From Chloranthus sessilifolius (Eukaryota; Streptophyta; Magnoliopsida; Chloranthales; Chloranthaceae): DNA of 64,000 nucleotides. Position numbers and translations under genes: made by a program. The stretch is from assembly GCA_021018995.1 (NCBI GenBank), contig CM037598.1, positions 68,652,671 to 68,716,670 on the forward strand, read 5' to 3'. Positions 47,501 to 57,604 of this stretch are shown here, piece by piece. Each line of letters begins with the position of its first letter. The first letter of the stretch is position 1. The notes beneath the pieces were generated by a model. It was not told the DNA's origin. It saw only the letters and a list, made by a program, of their open reading frames with translations, and ran no database searches.

Positions 47501-50293
47501 TAGTGACACGCTTGAACGTGAATGCTCGAACTAAAAGCATGAACGTGAATGCTTGAAAGTGAATGCTTGAACATGAATGGGAGAACGTGAATGGCTGAAC
47601 ATGAATGCTTGAACATGAACGATCAAACTGGAACTCTTGAATGTGAATGCTTAAATGTTATTGCTTAACATGAATGCTTAAACGTTATTGCTTAACATTT
47701 ATGCGAGAACGTGAATGTTTGAACGTCATTATTGAACGTGAAATCTGGAACGTCATTGCTTGAACATGAATGAACGTGAATGCTTGAACATGAATGTTTC
47801 AACGCGAATGCTTGAACGTGAATGCATGAACTTGAATGCTTAAAAGTGAATGTTTGAACAGGAATGCTGGAACTGGAATGCATGAACGTGAATGCTTGAA
47901 CATGAATGCTTGAACATAAAGGCATGAACTTGAACTCTTGAATGTGACTGCTTAAGTATGGATGGTTGAACAAGATTCCTTGAACGTGAATGTTTGAACT
48001 TGAACGCTTGATGGATAGTGACACATTCAAGCATTAATGTGAATGCTTAAACTTGAACTTGAACGTTTGAACGTGAATGCTTGATAGATAATGACACGCT
48101 TGAACGTGAATCCTTGGATGTGAACACTTGAATGTGAATGCTTGAACATGAATGTTGGAACGTGTGCCAGAACATGAATGCTTGAACGTGAATGCTTGAA
48201 CATGAATGCTAGAACCTAAATGCTTCAACATGAATGCTTGAACGTGAATGCTTGAATGTCATTGCTTTCACAAGAATGCTTGAACAGGAATGCTCGAACG
48301 TGAATGTTTGAAAATGAGTGCTTGTACCTGATTGCTTGAGCTTGGATGGTTGAACGTGACTGGTTGAACATGAATGCTTGAACATGATTGCTTGAGCGTG
48401 AATGCTTGAAAGTGAATGCTTGAGAGATAGTAACACGCTTCAACGTAAATGCTCGAGCAAGAATGCTAGAATGTGAATGCTTAAACATGAATTCTTGAAC
48501 GTGAATGCTTAAACATGAATTCTTGAATCTGAATGCTTGAACGTGAATGCTTGAACCAGAATGCTTGAATTGGAAATCTTGATTGTGCGTGGTTCAACAT
48601 GAAATGGTTGAACGTGAATGCTTGAACATGAATGCTTAAATGTGAATGCTTGAACGTGAATGCATGAATGAGAATCCTTGAACGTGAATGCTTCTTAGAT
48701 TGTAACACTCTTGAACGTGAATCCTTGAACATGAACGGTTGAATGTGAATGCTTGAACGTGAATGCTTAAACGTGTGTCAAAACATGAATGCTTGAATGT
48801 GAATGCTTGAATGTCATTGTTGAACGTGAATGCTTGAACACCATTGCTTGAATGTGAATGCTTGAACGACATTGCTTGAACGTGAATTCTTAAACCTGAA
48901 TGCTTGAACGAGAATGCTTGAATTTGAATGCGTGACCATGAATAAATGAAAAGGAATGCTTGAACGTGAAAGCTTGAGCGTGAATGGCTGAACATGAATG
49001 CTTCAACCTTAGTGCTCGGACCTGAATGCTTGAAAGTGAATGCTTGAACGTGAATGTTGGAACGTGAATCCTTGAACAAGAATGCTTGAACGTGAATGCT
49101 TGAGATAGTAACACGTTTGAATGTGAATTCTTGAAAATGAATGTCGGAACATGAATGCTTGAAAGAGAATGCTTGAATGTGAATGTTTCATAGATAGTGA
49201 GATGCTTGAACGTGAATGCTCGAATGTGAATGCCTAAAAGTGAATGCTTGAACATGAATGGTTGAACGTGGATTCTTAAACGTAAATGCTGGAACAAGAA
49301 TGCTTGGACGTGAATGCTTGAACATGATTGCTTGAATGGGAATGCTTGAACATGAATGCATGAACATTAATGCTTGAATGTGAACGCTTGAACGTCATAG
49401 TTTAATGCTTGATTGATAGTGACACGCTTGAACGTGAATGCTCGAACGTGAAAGCATGAACATGAATGCTTGAAAGTGAATGCTTGAACATTAATGGTTG
49501 AATGTGAATGGTTGAATGTGAATGCTTGTACGTAAATGCTTGAACATAAACGATCGAACTTGAACGCTTGAACGTGAATGCTTAAACGTTATTGCTTAAC
49601 ATCAATGCTTGAACGGAATGCTTGAACAGGAACGCTTGCACATGACTGGTTGAATTGGAATGTTTGAACGTGAATTTTTGAACCTGAACGCTTGAATGTG
49701 AATGCTTGAGCATGGATGAGTGTACCGGAAAGCTTGAACATGTATGCTGGAACATGAAATGATAGAATATTAAATGCCTGAACGATGATGCTTGAACTTG
49801 AATGCTTGAACGTGAATGCTTAAATGTGAATGCTTGAACATGAATGCTTGAGCGAGAATTCTTGAACGTGAATGCTTGATCGATAGTGACACGCTCGAAC
49901 GTGAATGCTTGTACGTAAATGCTTGAACTTAAACACTTGAACTTGAACACTTAAATGTGAATGCTTAAATGTTATTGCTTGAACATTAACACTTGAACGT
50001 GAATGCTTGAACAAGAATGCTTGCAGAAGACTGGTTGAAATGGAATGCTTGTACGTGAATTCTTGAACTTGAATGCTTGAACGTGAATGCTTGAACATGA
50101 ATGCTTGTACTGGAAAGCTTGAATGTACATGCTTGAACATGAAAGGCTTGAACGAGAATGCTTGAACATGAATGCTTGAACGTGAATGCTTAAATGTGAA
50201 TGCTTGAATATGAATGCTTGAACGAGAATCCTTGAATGTGAATGCTTAAACATGAATTCTTGAACATGAATACTTAAACATGATTTCTTGAAC
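41502..50293. repeat. 14-bp minisatellite, block D
   Basis: The largest block (8.8 kb). It uses the same consensus as A and B but with its own variants, for example GAACTGGAATGCATGAACG, TTGATTGATAGTGACACG, CACTCTTGAAC and GTTATTGCTTGAACATT. Minus-strand repeat ORFs reach 298 residues (42292-43188). It ends exactly where the CACTA terminus begins. Confidence 0.95.
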
Positions 50294-50309
50294 CACTACG
50301 TGAAAATGC
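50294..50309 (+). repeat. Left terminal inverted repeat of the CACTA element
   Basis: CACTACGTGAAAATGC resembles the plant CACTA end CACTACAAGAAAA. The partner repeat is not in the window. The following 150 bp (GGCTAAAAACACTTG, AACAGTTGTTTATTG) looks like subterminal sequence. Confidence 0.75.
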
Positions 50310-51780
50310 AAAAAAAACAACATTAACAAGTATAAAAGAATCACGGCTAAAAACACTTGTAAATAAATCGACACCCTAAAACAGTTGTTTATTGTGTTGT
50401 AGTTACTTTCCCGGGTTTTTTCGTCGGTTTTTGAAAGATTGTAGGAGTAATTTGCGCCATCACGCTCCATGAAAAATAAAAGATAAGTTATTTTTATTTG
50501 CATATATTCAATATTTGAGGGCACCTAAGCCAAACAAATATTGACTGTTTTGAATCAAATGGTAGAGATCATGTTTTACCCCAATGTTTCACAGAATGAA
50601 TCTTGACATCATGCACTTACTATCAGATGGTGCATTTTAAATTTCATATGGCACAAGCTACATGAAAATCACGCTTGAGATTGATATCATGCATGTATCT
50701 TTTATTCAAAATTTTTGGATGCGGTCAGCATGGAAATAAAAAATAGACCGTCAGATGGTATTCTTATTATGTAATGATCTAATGAGTTGAAGATGGACCT
50801 AAAAAATGATCTCCAACGCTTTGATTTAAACCAATCAATGTGTTCGAGCAAAGCTGCCCTCAAAGACGTGGTTGCAAATAAAAAAATTTCTAATTAATTA
50901 AACAATCCTAACAAGTCGACCTCTTCGACTCCTGTAACTCTCGACCTCTTCGACGCCCAACTTCTCCAACTCTCGGTTCTCTTTCTTCCTCCTTGAATCC
51001 CCATCCGGCAATCTTTGCTCTCTCTCTCGTTCTCTCTCCGCGTTAACGCCACTCATTTGTGCATTCCATTAACAGTTAATATAGCATATTTAATTTTTGT
51101 TTAAGGGTTTATTAATCTCTTTTTTCTATCTTCTTCTACCACAAATTTATTTAGGGTTTTTTTTTTGCTTTGATTTATTTTTATCTTCTCGTCCCCCAAA
51201 TTTATTTAGGGCTTTTTTTTTGCTTTGATTTATTTTCCTATTTTTGATCATTGTTTGCATTCCAAGGTCTCTGCTCAAGCCGGCAATCAATAAATCAAGG
51301 TATGTTTTCTCTGCTCTGATTTATTTTCCCAATTTTGTACTTTATTTGCATTCCAAGGTATGTTTTCTGTGATTGAAGGCATTTGATCTCTTATAAACCC
51401 TTTTTGAATGAACGATTAAAAATTATTTTAGCTTTTGGGGTGTGTTGAATTATAAATTTGGATTTTTTTTGGTATGAGGATTTTGGGATCATTGAATTTG
51501 AGTTTAGGGATTGGGCTTGGATCGTTGATGTTATTAGGAATTTTGAATATTTGTCTTCTTCTTTTTGGATGGTGGGACTTTTTTTATTTATTGAGTTTGG
51601 GTATTTGATTAGTTACTTGAGTTTGAGTTTAGAGCACACACCAGTTGTAAGTTCTTGTCCAGAGTTGAAGAAGCTCCCTCTACATGTGCCTCACCTAACC
51701 CGGCTACTCTAATCAGATTATAACTTTTTGTGCTATTATATGTTTCAACTCATTATAAATATTTATTTTTTCTGTGCAAA
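50310..51780 (+). other. 5' region of the CACTA element; possible promoter and first introns
   Basis: No gene is recognisable. A repeated CGACCTCTTCGAC motif and a CT-rich stretch (50918-51045) resemble a plant 5' UTR. A phrase ending TTTGCTTTGATTTATTTT is repeated at about 51140-51240, and AAGGTATG, a good splice donor, follows at 51298 and again at 51355. These look like the 5' UTR and first intron of a plant gene, perhaps part of the captured segment next to it. Confidence 0.4.
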
Positions 51781-51784
51781 AATT

Positions 51785-51905
51785 TGGCGGGATAATCTGT
51801 CTCGAGAAAATCTTGGTGCCATTAAAGTTCTCCAGGAACAGTTTTCTCAACCTGGGAAACTTCAGTTTATTTTTGTTGATTTGGGGGATGGAAAAGGTGT
51901 TTCCT
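51785..51905 (+). pseudogene. Captured fragment of a UDP-xylose/UDP-arabinose 4-epimerase-like gene
   Basis: The frame reads [20 protein letters not shown], then [17 protein letters not shown]. This strongly resembles the stretch after the NAD-binding motif of plant UDP-D-xylose 4-epimerase (MUR4/UXE family), where DNLSRGN, GAVKVLQ and LQFIYADLGD are conserved. Only about 36 residues are covered; no upstream Rossmann GxxGxxG or downstream YxxxK segment is seen nearby, so it is one exon piece. CACTA elements often carry such captured gene pieces. The assignment rests on recall of the family. Confidence 0.55.
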
Positions 51906-52159
51906 ATTGCATTGGTAATAGATTATGAAGTTTGTCTTATCAAACTGTTCAGTTCTAGCATTTCACTGTTGAAGGGAATAAGATTTCTTCATTCACTGAT
52001 ATTTCTAAGAAAACAAAAGGTTGGTCCTTTAATTTTTACCCATAAATGCTCTTTAACATATGGTTGAGTTTCTCATATTGCACCAACATTGAATGATTTG
52101 AAGAACACTTAATATATTACTTGAAATTGTGAATACCCATTTAGATCTTCAATCAATAA

Positions 52160-52161
<2 letters not shown>

Positions 52162-52210
<49 letters not shown>
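52162..52210. repeat. (TA)n microsatellite
   Basis: About 24 TA dinucleotides in a row. Confidence 0.95.
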
Positions 52211-52215
<5 letters not shown>

Positions 52216-53334
52216 TTAGAAGGAGAGTAGCCCAGCCCTTTTAGCAATCAAAGAACTATAGTGATCTAATACGTAATAGATTATGTTGGGCAATAATTTA
52301 ATAATTAGATATATTTATATATGTGGAGGCAAGGAAGAGATTGTGTGTTAAGATTTAGGGGCAATTTGATAATCATTTTGGCCGACAATCCATTTTTGTG
52401 ATGAGCAGTTGGGGCCTATGATTGGGTGATATTGGGTTCTCCTTTTTGGAATATATGATTCTTTATTTGCCCTCAAGACTATATATTGTTGGTGTTCTCT
52501 CAGCTTAAAAAGGAAATGAGCTCCACATGTCTGCATGTGTCACCCTATTGTATTACACCCATGTTTTATTTGCATTTTGTGACTAAATAATGAGGCTTAG
52601 TTTTAATCCTTGATGGCTCCCAGCTAAAGGGATTCCCTTTCCATATCATGGGAATCTCACTATCCAAGGTTAATTGGGTGTTGATTGCTCTTGCATCTTA
52701 TAGCTTTGCTTTCCATTTTCTAATAAGGTTATAATGATTTTGGTGTCTTCAAAATCTGGTGTTAGCAGGGATGTGTGAAAGACTGCTCTACATCTCATAT
52801 TTCACAAAAATTTTATCTTTATATGCATGCTGCCAACTTTGAATAAGGGTAGTGAGTTCACTAGTTCTTCTGTTGGACTTTGTAGGGTTCTCGATTTTTC
52901 AAATTACAATATTTGTGCTTTGGGAGAGCACCACTGTTGAGCATTAGAGCATTTAGCTTGGAATTGGAAAGCAAGACAATCTGTTTGAATGTCTACTTCT
53001 ATGCAGGAAATCCAATCTCTGATTCATGAATACATACACATTACAACTTTTGATACCTTTTCCTTGGTAGTTTATAGCTTGTAACTTGTAAACATTGATG
53101 ATTCCTGTGTGTGTATGGTTGGGGGCGGGGTTGTATGCACACACACACACAACTGACTGTGTGCATCACATATAAGCACTGGACTTTTGTGTTGATGGTG
53201 AAAACATGATTATTTTGATGCTTGATAAACCAGCAATTCTTGTTGACATAACCAACCTGCAGTTTGGTGAGTGATTTTCTTTTGTACAAGAATATATTGT
53301 TCAATATATGATGGGGCTACATTGTACTCTGATA

Positions 53335-53403
53335 TGTGCTCATATTGGTTTCAGTGCTGTTTATACAATAGTTACTCTGTGCTTCAGCATCTACCAACAA
53401 TGT
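53335..53403 (+). repeat. 69-bp direct repeat, copy 1 (partner at 61193)
   Basis: TGTGCTCATATTGGTTTCAG through CTACCAACAATGT is repeated at 61193-61260 with a single one-base indel. Confidence 0.9.
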
Positions 53404-54122
53404 TATCCTTTAAAGGAAAGACTTGGTATTTGATGGACAGTGTTAAATGCACCAACTTTATCATAAGTCTTGAGTGTTTACGAATCCAACACCATCAAAT
53501 TCAGGATCGGTCAGTGTTAAATGCACCAACTTTATCATAAGTCGCCTGTTTTTCCCTTAAAAATGTTGGGGAATGTGGAGTTTAATTCAGTGTATCCAAC
53601 ACCGCCCAAACCCAAAATAGAGGGTGGGAGACGTGGAATTGCACTGGTAGAAAAGCTTCAACCATCTACTCACAAAAAAATTCGTGCATACAAAATAGAC
53701 TATACACACAAGGTACTCAAAATACAAAACGTTTCCTCGACCCCAAAAAGAATTTTGCTGAGAAAGAGAACAGAAAAGAAAAACTGGAGATCTAGTAAGG
53801 AGAGGTCGAGGTAGAGGTACTACTAGTAAAGCAGTGAGTTCAGAAATTGGGAGGGATCACTTTTTTTTCAAATCAACAGTTGAATCCGTGGCAAATGGAC
53901 AAGATTATGATAAGGATCAAGGCGATGATGATAGCCAGCACGATCAGTTTTATCTTCATGTTCTGCAGCCACATCTTTCTCCTCATCTTCGTCCCCTGTT
54001 GTCGGAAATCTTGTGCAGACAACAGAGTACATCGCCAGCTAAATGAGAGAGACCATGAGAGAATCTGGATGTGAGAGATCCATTAAGGCTATTTTGAACA
54101 TTTCAACCAACATAATGACTAA

Positions 54123-54342
54123 GAGCACGTTTGAATGCTCATTAAGGCCACATCTTACGCATTATTTCCCCTTACATGCGCTGTTGACTAAGGATAGCAC
54201 ATAACAAAAATGCGTTATCACCCTTTTTCGTATACACGCGATGAGAAATGGACTACGAGGCTCTACCCTCGTATGCCTTTGTTAATTGACTAGTTAACGA
54301 GAGCCTTAATGCGTCAACCAGCTACAGTATTCAAACATGCCC
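54123..54342. mobile_element. Tourist-like (PIF/Harbinger) MITE, 220 bp
   Basis: The terminal inverted repeats are GAGCACGTTTGAATGCT at the left and, read inward from the right, GGGCATGTTTGAATACT. TAA stands directly outside both ends (54120-54122 and 54343-54345), the TWA duplication of PIF/Harbinger elements. There is no coding capacity. It was inserted into the CACTA 5' region. Confidence 0.82.
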
Positions 54343-54345
54343 TAA

Positions 54346-57300
54346 AACTAACCCTAAGACATTGCAAAGTTTTTAAGTGTCAGGTTTGGCAATTAAAACA
54401 GTCTGACCCATGGTTGGGATCCAACATACTAAACACACTCAATGTAAAGAAAAGCAAAAACGGTCAACAAAACAATAGAAAGGACGAATGATCCACATAT
54501 TTCGTTTTGAAGTCCATATTTGCAATCCCAGGTCCCACTATTGTCTCCTCAGATAAAAAAAAGGTTGGAACAAGCATTTACGACAATAAGTTCCAGATAT
54601 GCCACAAACCGCGACGGAGATTCTCGGTTTGTCGACTAAAGCTCAATCTTCTCGCCACGATCAAGAACTCGCACAAAGGAAGAGATGAGTTTTCCTTTCT
54701 TTTCCTTATTTTCATCTCAAACTAAATTCAATCCATAATCTGGTAAATAAGAAGGTAAAAATCATATGTCTTGGATAAGATTTCCTTCACATTATATTGG
54801 ATACCATCATTAAATTCTATCTACCCTAAATAAATTAGGGTCTCTACTATACAAAGCTAATTTTGTCGCCCATTGAGCGAGATCGATATTTTAGCCATAC
54901 TTTTCTTTAGCAAAATATCATTGCCTTGAAAAAAGTGTTCTCGAGGAAAACAATGCTATTACAGGTTTCCAAATATCAATATTTTTAGCAGGATCTACTT
55001 ATCAAAAAAATTTAGCAGATCTCTCGACCCTCTAGGATCCACACTTCCCGATCTTCCTCCGACATCGGTGGTAATCATTTATCATATTTGTCGATCACCA
55101 CCACCACCATCACCACATTGTTGTCCCACGAATCATCACCAACGCCATAATCTTTCATCACAAGATCTCGACTTCCATGTGACCCAAGTTCCAAGTGATA
55201 ACACTGTCAGTGTTATGGGATGATAAACAGCAGGCCCAATTTTCGTTAGCCTAACTTCCCTCTCTTTCCTTCTGGCTTCGACTTCTTCACTCTTTTCTCC
55301 CCTTCCCCTCTTATTGACCACACCTTTGAAACCAGATTTGCATCAATTCTTCACCACCACTATCAGTCATCAACTAATATCACCAGCACATCTGCTTAGA
55401 AGTTATTGGCCACGGACTAAACCCACCGTTCGATCTGATACTTGGATGCGAATATGATGGTTAAAGTGAAGCTATTGGAGCCATTATGATTTCCTTCCAC
55501 TAACCAAATGTACATATTCAATACTAAGCTGCTCATACATTTCTCTGAGTTTTGCTAAAACGATGCACTAGGATGCATCTTCAAATTATGACAGTGAGGA
55601 GCGATATGTGCATTTTATCTTTCTACGATACCTGAGTATCCCTGATCAACAAAGAGATTACTTGGAAGAAAAATGGCTTGACATGCAGGAAGATCTGTGT
55701 GTTGGAAATTTAGTCGAAGGCCCCTCCTCGAAGGAGAAGATTTCAATTCAGATTGCCAAAATTGTAGAGGGAAGTAATCATACTTAAAATTTTAAAAGGC
55801 CTGTTTGATGGGATTTTCCATAATAAATGTATAATTAACTGGGATTTAGTATGGTGGCAATCAATTCATGGAATATTTTCAAATATCCTTCATAGAGGGG
55901 CCTGGGAAACTGGTGTTTCCAGCTTGTTTTGTGTGCCAGGCTGATGGACATTATATGTTATATATTTTTGCTTCTTCCTTTTTTGTTCTTCTGCTGCTTG
56001 TATTTTAGGTTGCTCTCCTTTTATTAGATAGATTCAACGGTTAACAAAAAATATTTCAGTTTCCCAAAAAAAAATTTATATTGAAAGCTACTATTCCATA
56101 AATTTTTATCCATTTGACTTAAATGGAAATGAAGACCATCCATGCATGCTGACACCACTAGTGGTGACTATTAAGTGAAATTAAAAAATGTATGGAATTG
56201 CTGACTGTTATATGAATAAATACCAACTCATGGATTTGATTGAAGCAAGATAATAGGGAGACTTTAGAAACTATTGAATTGTTATGCAGTAGAAGGTAAG
56301 GTATGTAATGAGACATAATACTTTCAACATATTCAATTTTTTCTAACATGGAAATTAGTCTATTATTACATATTTGGTTCTTTCTTATTCATTATGAGGA
56401 GAGTTTCTACTATTAATAGGAATTATATTGAAGAGATCAGGGAGTTTTGTAGCAGATGGAAATTAACGTGAGCATATGTTATTCAAAAGTTTTTTATTGG
56501 TACATATATTGAATAAAATCTTGTGAGCTTAATGCTAGAGATTTTATGGGATTGCCAAACTTGACAAGTAGACAACATTGGAACTATTTATTGATTAAAG
56601 TTTCTGACTGTATCCCAAGTATACAATTCCATAATAAAGTGACCTACTGTGAAAGTGTTTGATTAGGCCAGAGACTCTTGGTTTGCTCTTCCTTATATGT
56701 AAACAAGACAACCAAATAGTTAATTGGTGTAGTTTGGTTATGATTAATTACAAGTTGCTGGATACGATATACTAATTACAATTGGTAGAGTTTTTTTTCT
56801 ATTATATAGTCTCAGGACAAAAATTTCTATAACTTTGATCCCAGTTCTGGAATTTGACAGAATACAATCACTAACAAAACTGCTAACACTGCCCATATAG
56901 TGCGCAACAGGTATAGTTTCCCAGAAACCTTGTTTATCCCCTCGTAAGAGTCGCTATTCATAGTAGTATTGGTGACTTTTATGAAACGGTTCCGAAATGT
57001 TTTTGGAAATCCTTATATATATAAGTGATTTTTTTTTTTTCCGGTGAAACTCGTTTCTTGAAATTTTGAAACAAGTTTCATCAATCATTTTTTAAATTTA
57101 AAATCAAACTCATGATTTTTATTATTTTTAATTTTTTTTCTTGCGCAAGCCTATTTAATGCGTTCGAACTTGAGCCAAACCTTTGTCGGCGATCTTAGTT
57201 TTAGAAGCAAATTTTGTTTTTTTGTTGCCAATTAGATTAGGAGTCTTCTATTTTGGTAGTTTAGACCTAGTTTAGAGTTTTGAGTCCTATATAATGCCTT

Positions 57301-57604
57301 GTAAAGACTTGTGATTTTAGACTTGCTGATTAATGAAATTTATTGCTTTGTGCAAACTTGGGAACTTGTTAAGAATTTTCTTCTTCCCCGAGGTGGGTTT
57401 AGTCCGTGGCCAATAATTTTCTTGGTGTAGTTCCGTGGGTTTACACCGTGCCAATTTTATTTTACTTTTACCGGCACCCACTATGCTTAGAAGTTAGAAC
57501 TAGAGCTAAATAGTCTGACCTTTGTAGATTCATATATTATCCAGTCAAGTTTCTTAACTAACTAATCCTATATTGTCTTACAGTGTATTTTTTGTTCGTA
57601 GAAG
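54346..57604 (+). other. Non-coding 5' region before the transposase, with a possible captured exon and LTR-like relic
   Basis: The region is AT-rich and has no recognisable gene. A CACCACCACCATCACCAC run lies at 55098-55115. At 55572-55787 a 71-residue frame opens after an acceptor-like AG and ends at TAA. At 57230-57480 a stretch with polyA-signal-like sequence, TTAATGAAA and CCGTGGCCAATA/GTTTACACCGTG phrases looks like an LTR or 3'-UTR relic. A 25-bp inverted match links 55403-55427 with 57392-57416. Confidence 0.45.
55572..55787 (+). other. Open stretch of 71 codons, possible captured exon
   Basis: After ACTAG the frame gives DASSNYDSEERYVHFIFLRY and later DYLEEKWLDMQEDLCVG and SSKEKISIQIAKIVEG, ending at TAA 55785-55787. 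The composition is protein-like (acidic, with aromatic residues), not low complexity. There is no in-frame ATG at the start. I do not recognise the family. Confidence 0.3.

Larger units (their letters stand above)
51906..54122 (+). other. Non-coding part of the CACTA element with microsatellites
   Basis: No supportable gene. It contains a (TA)n tract at 52162-52210, a short (CA)n run at 53139-53152, a 69-bp stretch repeated at 61193 (53335-53403), and a 24-bp phrase AATGCACCAACTTTATCATA repeated at 53448 and 53519. An open frame at 53521-53814 continues into a Gly/Arg-repeat-like GRGRG stretch, and another at 53834-54046; neither resembles a family I know. Confidence 0.5.

Noticed and set aside
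13619..50293. Dozens of long minus-strand ORFs reading HVQAFTFKHSRSS-like repeats
   Set aside because: They are translations of the 14-bp array in three equivalent frames, without conserved starts, domains or non-repeat ends. Not listed as genes.
13619..50293. CRISPR-like array
   Set aside because: Units are contiguous 14-mers with no unique spacers, in a plant nuclear context.
13619..50293. Plant telomeric repeat or typical centromeric satellite
   Set aside because: The unit is not TTTAGGG-like and is far shorter than usual centromeric monomers (150-180 bp). No CENH3-type retroelement is seen.
51458..52067. ORFs at 51458-51712 and 51774-52067 as genes
   Set aside because: They are hydrophobic/aromatic translations of T-rich DNA with no family resemblance; the epimerase-like frame overlaps the second in another frame.
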